A stretch of DNA of 64,000 nucleotides, from NCBI GenBank assembly GCA_965207585.1, contig CBDBMT010000003.1, forward strand, positions 3,720,001-3,784,000, read 5' to 3'. The position numbers and the translations under genes were made by a program. Below are positions 17,066 to 24,585 of this stretch, in pieces. The stretch comes from Bin87 sp965207585. GTDB lineage: Bacteria > Chloroflexota > Dehalococcoidia > Lucifugimonadales > UBA3495. Within the stretch, counting starts at the first letter, position 1. Each line of letters opens with the position of its first letter. Under the pieces are notes generated by a model that saw only the letters and a list, made by a program, of their open reading frames with translations, was not told where the DNA came from and did no database searches.

Positions 17066-17695
17066 TCATAAGTTGTGGTTGGGTCGAATAACGGGCGGTA
17101 TCCCGAGATCTATGCCCATGATTTTGAAGGAAGACCGGATCTTGTGGGCTGCTGGATCCAGGAGAAGCTTTTCCGGAGCGAAAAGCTCTCTTGGATTGGG
17201 TTTCCATACTGCATCCTTCAACACCTCAGCGTCCTTGATATGCGCGGACCTGGATCTTTTGAACGACACAAACCCTTCATACAACACTATATCGCGTTTC
17301 ATAGACCTTCGGTGTTCAGCAATCTTCTGCATCATATATCCGGCGGCAACAATCATGCGCAGTGCAGCCTGATTGTGCCAAGGCCGATCTACGCCGTCTT
17401 TGGTGTCGCAGACTCGACCAGTAGGGTTACCATTGCCGTCGAAGGTAACCGAGAGAGGAGCTTCGAGCACCAAGTTTAGCGGGAACGGCGTAGTCCGCAG
17501 AGCTGCTCGCTTTACGAGATTAACCGCCTCCCCAAACATAACCGTCTTGCGAAATGTTACACATTTCGACTGTCCTACAGCTTGCAGAACGCCGTTCGAT
17601 TTTGATTTTTCACCTAAACCAAGATCGATAAACATCCATTCGCCGCTGCGCCCGTAAATTTCGCAGACGGTTCCCGCCCTAATCTGCTTTGCCAT
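17066..17695 (-). CDS. Hypothetical protein, 209 aa
   Basis: I do not recognise this family. It starts 'MAKQIRAGTVCEIYGRSGEW' and has 'MFIDLGLGEKSKSNGVLQ', 'LNLVLEAPLSVTFDGNGNPT' and 'HIKDAEVLKDAVWKPNP'. The spaced acidic residues after hydrophobic strands (FID, LEAP, KDAEV) vaguely suggest an RNase H-like nuclease fold, but this is a weak guess. No signal peptide or membrane segment is present. Its G+C is visibly lower than its neighbours, suggesting recent acquisition. It lies 29 bases downstream of the Uma2-type gene on the same strand and may be co-transcribed with it. Confidence 0.6.
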   Translation of the reverse strand: MAKQIRAGTVCEIYGRSGEWMFIDLGLGEKSKSNGVLQAVGQSKCVTFRKTVMFGEAVNLVKRAALRTTPFPLNLVLEAPLSVTFDGNGNPTGRVCDTKDGVDRPWHNQAALRMIVAAGYMMQKIAEHRRSMKRDIVLYEGFVSFKRSRSAHIKDAEVLKDAVWKPNPRELFAPEKLLLDPAAHKIRSSFKIMGIDLGIPPVIRPNHNL

Positions 17696-17724
17696 GTCGG
17701 CCTCCCTTCGCTCCGTCGCCAGCC

Positions 17725-18423
17725 TCAGCGACCACTCCGCAGCCGGGCGATTTCATCCCGCAGCCGTTGCGCCTCGGCTACGGCGGCGTCTCTCTGGTCT
17801 GCCAAGCTGTCGAAAGTGTCCAGGTAACGTTGGCCCACCGGATCGTACCAGCGGAGTTCCCCATATTCCCAACATACCTGCAACCCCAAAACCCGACTGT
17901 CGCCATAGTGCATGTCTGCCGCATGTTGGTGGACGGGAATGGGCTCATATCGCCCGTTGACCAGTGTCCAGCCGGCCAGTCCGGTGGCGTAGCGTTTGCC
18001 CCAGTCCGGGTCGAACAGCCAATACTCCGTGACCCCGAAGTTGGCGTAATCAAGCCACTTGCCCGTTTCATCGTTGCCTGCGGTGCTGTCCGACGCCACT
18101 TCCAGCACAAAATCCGGGGGCTTGCCCTGCTCATTGATGGCGTAGCCTTGCTGAGCCAGGATATGGGCGCGCCGGACGTTGAAAGCCACGAGTAGATCCG
18201 GAATCCGCACTCCGGCTCGACCCCGGGGGACATCCCACGCGATTGGAACCTCACCCAAAACAATGGTGGAGTCCGGATTGCCCAAGTGCCGACGCAGTGC
18301 CGGCTGGTGCCCCTGGTCGTGAAGGTGACGGGTATTCATCATATCGTCACGGGGCGGAAAGTCGGGGAACTTATCGACGGCCGGGGATGCCGGCGCCGGG
18401 GCGGAGGTAAATCTGCCAGTCAT
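17725..18423 (-). CDS. Uma2 family (DUF820) restriction-endonuclease-fold protein
   Basis: A 232-residue protein with the PD-(D/E)xK core of the Uma2 family: 'GVRIPDLLVAFNVRRA' (Asp), 'PPDFVLEVASDSTAGNDETG' (E-V acid pair), then 'KWLDYANFGVTEYWLFDPDW' with the Lys and the Uma2-typical tail. A C-terminal coiled coil of about 30 residues ('LADQRDAAVAEAQRLRDEIA') is a frequent addition. The cellular role of Uma2 proteins is not established; many copies per genome are common in Chloroflexota and Cyanobacteria. ATG 18423 has GGGAGG 4 bases upstream, which decides against the longer frame to 18513. Confidence 0.85.
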   Translation of the reverse strand: MTGRFTSAPAPASPAVDKFPDFPPRDDMMNTRHLHDQGHQPALRRHLGNPDSTIVLGEVPIAWDVPRGRAGVRIPDLLVAFNVRRAHILAQQGYAINEQGKPPDFVLEVASDSTAGNDETGKWLDYANFGVTEYWLFDPDWGKRYATGLAGWTLVNGRYEPIPVHQHAADMHYGDSRVLGLQVCWEYGELRWYDPVGQRYLDTFDSLADQRDAAVAEAQRLRDEIARLRSGR

Positions 18424-18481
18424 GATGCCTCCCTGGCGGACGCTGGGCCGGCGGGTTCGGTTTGTACCGGAACGCAGTGCA

Positions 18482-19396
18482 CTACCCCAGGTGGGCGAGA
18501 TACTGTTCTGCAAAGTCCATGCCGACGAGATCGCTGAAGGCGGTCATCAGGCGTTCGGTTACGGGTCCCGGGACGCTGCCATCGCCCACCATCGCGCCGT
18601 TGACCGCCGACACCGGGCAGATGCACAGGCTGGTGGAGGTCAGGAACGCCTCGTCGGCGGTGTAGGCGTCATACAGGTCGAGGTCGCGTTCGGCGGTGGG
18701 AAGCCCCAGCCCATCGGCAAGCTCCAGGGTCTGGTTACGGGTTACCCCTTCCAGCACATATTGCGACTTGGGAGTCATCACCGCGCCGTCCTTGACGAGG
18801 AAGACGTTACTGCCGCGACCCTCGGTGAGGTTGCCGAATTCGTCCAGCAGGATCGCCCAGGCGTCCGGGTCCTCGCCGTGCACCTCAAGCTCACCCATGA
18901 TGAGGTTGAGGTAGTTGTGCGTCTTGGCGCGGGGACTGAGGAACCGGGGAGGGATGCGCGCCACCGACGGGGTGCTGATGCGCGCACCGTCCCGATACAG
19001 CGGAGCGCGGGCCGCGAAGGGGATGGCATGGCTCTCGATGATGATGGTGGGCCGAGGGCCACCGGAGCGATTGGGCCCCTCTACGCCGCGACTGATGCGC
19101 TGCATGACCCACATATCTTGACCCGGCGGCAGCAAAGGGTGGTTGTGGGCGACGACCGCCTCGGTGGCCTCGGTCATCTCCTCCTTGCTCATGCCCACTT
19201 CGATACGCAGGTAGCGGAGGGAGTTGTAGAGGCGATCAATATGGCGATCCAGCCGGAATGTTTGGCCGCTGAAGGTGCGCGTGGCATCGAACACCGCGTC
19301 GCCATAGAGGAACCCGCGGTCGTAGATTGAAAGCGCAACCTGGCTGGCCGGGGTCATTTCACCGTTGAAATAGACGATCATTTCGTCTGCCATCAT
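18482..19396 (-). CDS. PLP-dependent class IV aminotransferase (branched-chain type)
   Basis: About 304 residues, fold type IV. Evidence includes 'FNGEMTPASQVALSIYDRGF', 'LYGDAVFDATRTFSGQTFRL', the probable PLP Lys in 'SPRAKTHNYLNLIMGELE', 'LLDEFGNLTEGRGSNVFLVK', 'VLEGVTRNQTLELA' and the late 'TADEAFLTSTSLCICPVSAV'. The family covers branched-chain amino acid aminotransferases, D-amino-acid aminotransferases and aminodeoxychorismate lyases. 'STS' in place of the usual biosynthetic BCAT residues leaves the substrate open. ATG 19396 or 19393 follows GGGAG. It is downstream of a hydroxyacid dehydrogenase gene on the same strand, and the two may act on a common set of oxo or hydroxy acids (inference). 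Confidence 0.87.
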   Translation of the reverse strand: MMADEMIVYFNGEMTPASQVALSIYDRGFLYGDAVFDATRTFSGQTFRLDRHIDRLYNSLRYLRIEVGMSKEEMTEATEAVVAHNHPLLPPGQDMWVMQRISRGVEGPNRSGGPRPTIIIESHAIPFAARAPLYRDGARISTPSVARIPPRFLSPRAKTHNYLNLIMGELEVHGEDPDAWAILLDEFGNLTEGRGSNVFLVKDGAVMTPKSQYVLEGVTRNQTLELADGLGLPTAERDLDLYDAYTADEAFLTSTSLCICPVSAVNGAMVGDGSVPGPVTERLMTAFSDLVGMDFAEQYLAHLG

Positions 19397-19410
19397 CAAA
19401 ACTCCCAAAT

Positions 19411-19443
19411 CATCCTGTCGATCCTGTGCATCGATGCAAATTA
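19411..19443. repeat. Degenerate ATCCTG-type intergenic repeat, copy 1
   Basis: A 33-base stretch between two minus-strand genes that matches 27 of 33 positions with a stretch at 30,770-30,802. Both end in CATCGATG(C/T)AAATTA. The first bases overlap no gene, and the last three form the stop codon of the dehydrogenase gene. Confidence 0.55.
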
Positions 19444-20343
19444 GGCGTCTTTCCGTCTTACCTGGAACCCGGCAGCCTCTTCCATCGGCAATACGATGGC
19501 GGCGCTGTCCAGGTCGCCCAACCCCTGCTCAACGGCTTCGCTCAGCAATTTGTATGCCAGATCACCGGCAGCTATCGGCGTTCCTAGCTCACGGGCCATT
19601 TCCTGGATGAGGCCCAGATCTTTGAGGAACACCCGCAACTGCGTGCGTATGCCCTCGAAATCACGGTCCAGCATGGCCGGAGCGTTTCGTCCGAGGAGGA
19701 AACTCTGCCCCCATCCTGAGTTGACCAATTCGAAAACCAACGCCGGATCGGCGCCGGACTTCGCGCCCAACAGCATCGCTTCTGCGGCCGCCACCATGTG
19801 GATGCCCACCAGCAGCTGGTTCACCAGTTTGGCCGCGGTGCCCGAACCGGTTGGGCCGACGTGGCGCACCACCGCGCCCATCACATCGAAGGCCGGCAGG
19901 GCGCGTTGGTACGCCTCAGCGGGGCCACCTACCATGATGGTCAGCGTTCCGTCGGTGGCGCGCTCGGTGCCGCCGCTGATGGGGGCGTCGAGGAACATTG
20001 CTCCGCGCTGTTCGGCGGCTTCAGCGCAGGCTTTCGAGGTCGCCGCGCCCACGGTACTGTGATCGACGATGATCTGCCCGGGCCGGGCGTTGGGCAGCGC
20101 GCCGTCGTCACCCAGGAGCACCACCTCGCAGGTCGCCACGTCGGGCAGACACGCGAGCACGATGTCGCAATTGGCCATTACCTCTACGGTGGACGCAGCG
20201 GCCGCAGCCCCGGCGTCGGCGATCTGGCGGACTTTCTCCTGGCTCCGATTGTGAACCGTGAGGTCATAGCCCGCGCGCAAAAGGTTGTAGGACATAGGCA
20301 GGCCCATGCGCCCCAAACCGATGAAACCGATTTTTTCAGCCAA
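19441..20343 (-). CDS. NAD(P)-dependent beta-hydroxyacid dehydrogenase
   Basis: A 300-residue member of the 3-hydroxyisobutyrate / tartronate semialdehyde reductase family. The N-terminal Rossmann signature is 'KIGFIGLGRMGLPMSYNLLR'. The substrate motif 'FLDAPISGGTERATDGTLTI' and the catalytic-Lys segment 'GSGTAAKLVNQLLVGIHMVA' are both intact, as is the C-terminal 'LKDLGLIQEMARELG'. It oxidises a beta-hydroxyacid or reduces the corresponding semialdehyde in the cytosol; which acid is unclear. It lies 11 bases downstream of a pair of HEPN-like genes and 44 bases upstream of the class IV aminotransferase gene. A paralogue is encoded at 38,515-39,450. Confidence 0.9.
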   Translation of the reverse strand: MAEKIGFIGLGRMGLPMSYNLLRAGYDLTVHNRSQEKVRQIADAGAAAAASTVEVMANCDIVLACLPDVATCEVVLLGDDGALPNARPGQIIVDHSTVGAATSKACAEAAEQRGAMFLDAPISGGTERATDGTLTIMVGGPAEAYQRALPAFDVMGAVVRHVGPTGSGTAAKLVNQLLVGIHMVAAAEAMLLGAKSGADPALVFELVNSGWGQSFLLGRNAPAMLDRDFEGIRTQLRVFLKDLGLIQEMARELGTPIAAGDLAYKLLSEAVEQGLGDLDSAAIVLPMEEAAGFQVRRKDA

Positions 20344-20354
20344 GTTTTCAGCTC

Positions 20355-20735
20355 CTATGCGTCTGCCGCTTGCGCTACCGCCAGGAGGCGGTTGACGAAA
20401 CGGCGTACCCGAGGCCGGTAATCCGCAACATCTTGGTCACTCAACTGGCCGTGATAGAAATTGATATGCAATTCTTCGGCCACATTGTACTCTTTGCGCC
20501 ATCCGGGTTGGCCGGGGACGTGAGTCAGCTGATTGGTAACATTCCGCAGTGCACCGTGGCTATTGAACGGGCAACCCAACCGGAGAGCGACGGCGATCAG
20601 GGCGTGGGCTGCAGCTCCCCACAGCATTTCCGACCCTTTCAAGGTCTTGCCGGCCGCGATTTCTGTCTCGGCTTCTTCCAGCAACTCCCGTGCGATTTCA
20701 CTGTGTTCCGCCAAAGGCAGCGTTGCGGTAGTCAT
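20355..20735 (-). CDS. HEPN-like small helical protein (first of pair)
   Basis: A 126-residue all-helical protein. The segment 'AAGKTLKGSEMLWGAAAHAL', running into 'IAVALRLG', matches the pattern of PaREP1/SAV_6107-like HEPN proteins, in which a G-(E/D)...(L)WGA..HA..AVA helix follows an N-terminal helix. No RxxxxH catalytic motif of HEPN RNases is visible, so an RNase role is not supported. The gene overlaps the upstream HEPN-like gene by ATGA, indicating translational coupling. Its partner has the same helix ('ATEHLWAAVTCTLKAVAEE'), so the two are probably a duplicated pair. Function is unknown. Confidence 0.6.
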   Translation of the reverse strand: MTTATLPLAEHSEIARELLEEAETEIAAGKTLKGSEMLWGAAAHALIAVALRLGCPFNSHGALRNVTNQLTHVPGQPGWRKEYNVAEELHINFYHGQLSDQDVADYRPRVRRFVNRLLAVAQAADA

Positions 20736-21103
20736 CGGGACCGCTCGGCCAATTCCTGCACGGTAGCGATGAACTCGTGCGTAACCCGTCGCATCCAGTG
20801 GCTGTCCCCATCCTCCCAGACGAAATAGCCATAGCGGGGCTTGTTTGGAAAGCTTTTCGTCGCCAGGTACGTACTTTGCAAGACGTCGTCACCTTTGCCA
20901 TCTATGCCGGCAATCTTTTCAACCACCGGGAACAAGTGGTTCGCGTCGTACTCCCACCCCTTTTCTTCGGCTACGGCTTTGAGGGTGCAGGTAACCGCCG
21001 CCCACAGGTGTTCGGTGGCCGCCAGAGCGTCGGCGTTCTCAAACTCCCGGTCGGCGGCGTCCAGGTAATCCTGGGCGGTTTTCAGTTGCTTTTCCGTTTG
21101 CAT
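20732..21103 (-). CDS. HEPN-like small helical protein (second of pair)
   Basis: A 123-residue protein starting 'MQTEKQLKTAQDYLDAADRE', with the HEPN-like helix 'ADALAATEHLWAAVTCTLKA'. It is paralogous in layout to the next gene. The C-terminal half contains 'YFVWEDGDSHWMRRVTHEFI'; RRVTHE is close to, but not exactly, an RxxxxH HEPN motif. I chose ATG 21103 because earlier in-frame starts (to 21295) read through a region without homology-like composition. The stop overlaps the start of the next gene (ATGA). No nucleotidyltransferase (MNT) partner is present, which would be usual for HEPN-MNT toxin pairs. Confidence 0.55.
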   Translation of the reverse strand: MQTEKQLKTAQDYLDAADREFENADALAATEHLWAAVTCTLKAVAEEKGWEYDANHLFPVVEKIAGIDGKGDDVLQSTYLATKSFPNKPRYGYFVWEDGDSHWMRRVTHEFIATVQELAERSR

Positions 21104-21173
21104 CGCGACATTCTCTCTGAACTGTGCCGTGCGATCAGCATAGCGCAGGGATATATCAGGGGCAACGCGGTTA

Positions 21174-21965
21174 TCAGATAAGTCCTTCCGCGATAGCCGC
21201 AGCTTCGACCAGATCCCAACCATCTTCGATGCCGGGCAGCAGCCGGTCGCAAGCCTCAGCCTTGAGCACCGCGCGGCCGGCCTCATCTCCGTCATCGACC
21301 GACACCAACGCCGCCGTGACCTGCGCCGCCTCGGCGGGATCCACCTCGGGTCGCGCGGTGAAGCAGCAGTGGCTGTAACCCGGGCTGCTCCAGAACACCT
21401 TCAGCTCGTCCGTGTCGATGTCGTGCCGCTCGCCCAGGGTTTCGAAGGAGCGCGCGCTGATGGCCCCGGCGTCGTAGGTGCGGTTCAGCACCTGGAGGGC
21501 CACGTCAACTTGATCGGAGGAGTGTTGAGATTCGCGCTGGTCATAGAAATCGGCGGCCGCCAGCGTGCGCGACGGGTGGATGCCCATCTGCTTGAGGAAA
21601 TATACGGGCAGAAGACCCGCTTCGACCGAGTCCCGGGCCGCGAAAGCGAAGCGGGTTCCGGGCAGGTCTTCCACGGTGTCAATCGCCGAATCTGCACGGG
21701 CGATGAAGCGGGTGGTGAAACCGATGTCAACATCGCGCACAGCCAGCACCGGCGCTCCGTCGGGCAGGGCGCGGCGCATCTTCACGTGGGACAGTGGGCC
21801 GTTCCACGCCAGGTTGATCTCGCCGCGCGTGAAGGCGTCGACCATCTCGTCGTAGCCGGAATAGAGCACCCAATCGAACTCAACGCCGTTCCGTCGGAAC
21901 ACCGTCTCCAGCGCGCGGCAAAGGTCGAGGTGTGCCGGGGAACCTGTTGCGCCCATTCGGATCAT
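21174..21965 (-). CDS. PhnD-like substrate-binding protein without signal peptide
   Basis: A 263-residue type II periplasmic-binding-fold protein of the phosphate/phosphonate (PhnD/SsuA) kind: 'MGATGSPAHLDLCRALETVF', 'YDEMVDAFTRGEINLAWNGP', 'VEDLPGTRFAFAARDSVEAG' and 'QVDVALQVLNRTYDAGAISA'. The start ATG 21965 is fixed by GGAGGTGA 5 bases upstream, and the protein begins directly with the mature domain. There is no signal peptide or lipobox, and no permease or ATPase gene is next to it. It may therefore be a cytosolic binding or enzyme-like derivative rather than an ABC transporter component (inference). Confidence 0.8.
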   Translation of the reverse strand: MIRMGATGSPAHLDLCRALETVFRRNGVEFDWVLYSGYDEMVDAFTRGEINLAWNGPLSHVKMRRALPDGAPVLAVRDVDIGFTTRFIARADSAIDTVEDLPGTRFAFAARDSVEAGLLPVYFLKQMGIHPSRTLAAADFYDQRESQHSSDQVDVALQVLNRTYDAGAISARSFETLGERHDIDTDELKVFWSSPGYSHCCFTARPEVDPAEAAQVTAALVSVDDGDEAGRAVLKAEACDRLLPGIEDGWDLVEAAAIAEGLI

Positions 21966-22031
21966 ATTGGTCACCTCCTCTTTGGTCAGGTGCAATGCGG
22001 GCCGTCTCGCGGCGCGGGTGCACTCGCAGAG

Positions 22032-23591
22032 CTATGACCGGTCGCCCGCCGCCATTTCCGCAGCGGGGGTTGTTCCGGTCAGCTCCGCCCGTTCCAACGG
22101 GCTGGCGCGCATCAGCGTTGCCGGGACGATGGCCAGGATGGCGATGATGCCGGCGGCGCGGAAGAAGCTATGGAACAGGTCCAGGCTGGCGTGACTGACC
22201 ACTTCACGCCGCTCGGCAGCCGGCAGGGCCACCGTTTCGTCAAAGATGGTCAGCAACTCGTTGACGCCCCACGCTGACAACGCCGCCATCCCCAGCGTCA
22301 TCCCCAGCATCCGCGCCACCACGATCATTGACGCCGATACCGCCCGGTAGTCCACCGGGGCCGAGAGAATCGCCCGGTGCATCAGCGGCGCGATGACCAG
22401 CCCGAACCCGATGCCGGCGATTAACATGTCGATGGTCAGTTTCGGATCGCTGATTTCAATTTGCCAACCGGGCAGTCCCAGCAAAGGCCAGCCGCCGACC
22501 TGGAACATCCCGATGGCAATCAGCGCCAGCCCGGGTATGGTCACCCAGCGGGCGTCAATCCAGCGCAGCAGCAGGCCGCCGACCACGGAGAATATCGGGA
22601 TCGTCCCCGTCATCCGCAGCAGCCACAGCGCTGCCGTCAGGTGGTCAACCGGGCGCTCCGGCACGTCCATTACCGTGTTGGCCATTATCACCATGGCAGC
22701 CATGGCGACGATGAGGGCAATCCCCACTAACAGCTGGGCGATGTTGGCCATCACGAAAGCCCAGGCCCGGAACAAGGCGCCGGACAGCAGCGGCTGCACC
22801 GTTCGCCGTTGCAGCAACACCAAGGCCCCGGTGCTGACCAGAAAGCCCACCAGCAACCAGTAAGGTGTCCAGGACGACAGCCGGAACAGACCCTCGTGGG
22901 CTACCGCCAGGGAGAGCAGCACCAGGGCGACCGTGAGCACGATTGCGCCGCGGTAATCCATGCGGGCGTCGGCGAACCGCTGGTTGGGCAGGAACAGCAG
23001 GGCTGCGGCAATGATGGCTGCTTGGGGCACGTTGAGCCAGAATATGCCCCGCCAGCTCCAGATTTCGATAATTGCGCCGCCGTAGGCCGGCCCCAGCATA
23101 CTGCCCGCTTCGGCGGCGCCGGCGACGATGCCCAGGGCCAGCCCCCGCTTCTCCGGCGACACCAGCGCCGCCGCGATGGCCAGGCTGATGGGCACCGTGC
23201 CGCCCCCGCCGATGGCCTGCACCACCCGCGCAATGACAATCTGATCCAAGGGGTCAACCTGGCCGTTCAGCCAGCCCCATTCCCCCGAGAGCGCAACCAG
23301 GGTCGTTCCCACGCAGAACACGAGCAGTGAGCACTGGTAGATGCGCGTGTAGCCATACACGTCGGCCAGCCGGCCCAGGAGCGGCATCGCCACGGTATAG
23401 CCCAGCAGGTAGGCCGTAACCACCCAGATGACCGCCTCCAGCCGGGCGAGCTGAATTTTCAGGTCTACCATCACGGCCGGCAGCGCGGTCACCACCACGG
23501 TCTGGTCCAGGGCGGTGATAAAGGTGCCGGTGGCGATGGCGGCAACCATCACCCAGGGCGGGAGAGAGTGTCGTTGTAGTCGGCTCAACAT
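22032..23591 (-). CDS. MFS transporter, DHA2 (14-helix drug:H+ antiporter) type
   Basis: About 519 residues with 14 predicted helices, the DHA2/EmrB layout. Characteristic are 'VAAIATGTFITALDQTVVVT', then 'ALPAVMVDL' (motif D1-like in helix 1), 'MPLLGRLADVYGYTRIYQ' (motif A) and 'AIGGGGTVPISLAIAAALVS' (motif B/C region). It sits in the cytoplasmic membrane. It begins 42 bases after the stop of a LppX/LprAFG-type lipoprotein gene, the arrangement of mycobacterial lprG-Rv1410c (P55), where the pair exports triacylglycerides and lipoglycans. I chose ATG 23591; TTG 23603 is an alternative. Substrate assignment is inference. Confidence 0.87.
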   Translation of the reverse strand: MLSRLQRHSLPPWVMVAAIATGTFITALDQTVVVTALPAVMVDLKIQLARLEAVIWVVTAYLLGYTVAMPLLGRLADVYGYTRIYQCSLLVFCVGTTLVALSGEWGWLNGQVDPLDQIVIARVVQAIGGGGTVPISLAIAAALVSPEKRGLALGIVAGAAEAGSMLGPAYGGAIIEIWSWRGIFWLNVPQAAIIAAALLFLPNQRFADARMDYRGAIVLTVALVLLSLAVAHEGLFRLSSWTPYWLLVGFLVSTGALVLLQRRTVQPLLSGALFRAWAFVMANIAQLLVGIALIVAMAAMVIMANTVMDVPERPVDHLTAALWLLRMTGTIPIFSVVGGLLLRWIDARWVTIPGLALIAIGMFQVGGWPLLGLPGWQIEISDPKLTIDMLIAGIGFGLVIAPLMHRAILSAPVDYRAVSASMIVVARMLGMTLGMAALSAWGVNELLTIFDETVALPAAERREVVSHASLDLFHSFFRAAGIIAILAIVPATLMRASPLERAELTGTTPAAEMAAGDRS

Positions 23592-23633
23592 CAGGCAAAG
23601 CAAGGGCCGGTGAGAGCAGGGAGCGGTCGCCGA

Positions 23634-24509
23634 TTACTGCTGGATATTGGAGAGGTCAAGATAGTCGTCGGGCCCGGGGATTTCAATCTCAACGGAAGCA
23701 TTGTAGTCGCTCACCGTTACTTTGCGCACGGTATCGGCGTCGTCATATTCCCCGATGGGGCCGATGATGCGGCCCTGGCGGAGGATTTTCTCCTCGGTGT
23801 CCGTCCAGATTTCCACGTCCACCCGCTGGCCCTCCATGGGGAAAAGCAGCAGCCAGTCCATCACCGTCGCGGGAGCGTCGCCGGTAATCTTGTAGACGCT
23901 TTTGCCGTCGATTTCCTCTTCGCCAGCGAGTACGGGATTTTCAATGGAATCGGCTGCTTCGGCGATAATATTGTTCAGCTCGGTGATGGGAATTGAGATG
24001 CTGGAGAATGGGCGCTTGGTCCAGTGGCCGGACAGGGGATCGGTGAGAAAATAGCTGTCGGGCGTAACGATCATGTTCAGTTCGACGTAGGTGCCGTCGG
24101 CAGGAGGGGCATCGGGGCCGGATACAAGGTAGGCGTCAACGGTCATTTGCGCGCCCTGGTCGGCGTTCCAGCCCCCTTTGGCAACGGTGGCCTTGGCCTG
24201 GACCGAACTGACGTAGATGCTTCCGGATTCGTGCTCGACCATAAAGTTGAAAGACCGCGCCTGCCGGAGGTTCTCGGCCGTATCCGTCAGCAGGGCCGCC
24301 GGATCCGGCGGTGGCGTGGGGGTGGGCGCAGGCTGTTCGGCAGCCGACTGAGCAGCGGGAGCGGCGGCCGGCTCTGACGGAGCCGCCGGAGGATCAGATC
24401 CGCCGCACGCTGCCGCCAGCAGGCCGACGCATAACGCAATCGCAATGCCCCGCCAATGCCAGCGGCGTTCCCTGATTAAGCGAATGGCGGTTGCACGCAA
24501 CATCTGCAT
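23634..24509 (-). CDS. LppX/LprAFG-family lipoprotein
   Basis: A 291-residue lipoprotein. It has an Arg-rich N-terminus, a hydrophobic stretch and the lipobox 'GLLAAACGGS' (lipidated Cys near residue 35). A Pro/Ala-rich linker ('AEQPAPTPTPPPDPAALL') precedes the mature domain, in which 'LRQARSFNFMVEHESGSIYV', 'DPLSGHWTKRPFSSISI' and 'SVYKITGDAPATVMDWLLLF' fit the LppX/LprAFG fold, a half-barrel with a hydrophobic cavity for lipids. The downstream MFS gene strengthens the comparison with LprG-P55. The start ATG 24509 has GGGAGG upstream. It should be anchored on the outer face of the membrane, where it may carry lipids. Confidence 0.82.
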   Translation of the reverse strand: MQMLRATAIRLIRERRWHWRGIAIALCVGLLAAACGGSDPPAAPSEPAAAPAAQSAAEQPAPTPTPPPDPAALLTDTAENLRQARSFNFMVEHESGSIYVSSVQAKATVAKGGWNADQGAQMTVDAYLVSGPDAPPADGTYVELNMIVTPDSYFLTDPLSGHWTKRPFSSISIPITELNNIIAEAADSIENPVLAGEEEIDGKSVYKITGDAPATVMDWLLLFPMEGQRVDVEIWTDTEEKILRQGRIIGPIGEYDDADTVRKVTVSDYNASVEIEIPGPDDYLDLSNIQQ

Positions 24510-24585
24510 TCGTACCTCCCGAGGTAATTTCGCACGGGGTAATTTTGCATCATCGTCGACAGAAGCAGGATGCGCCTGAGCCGGC

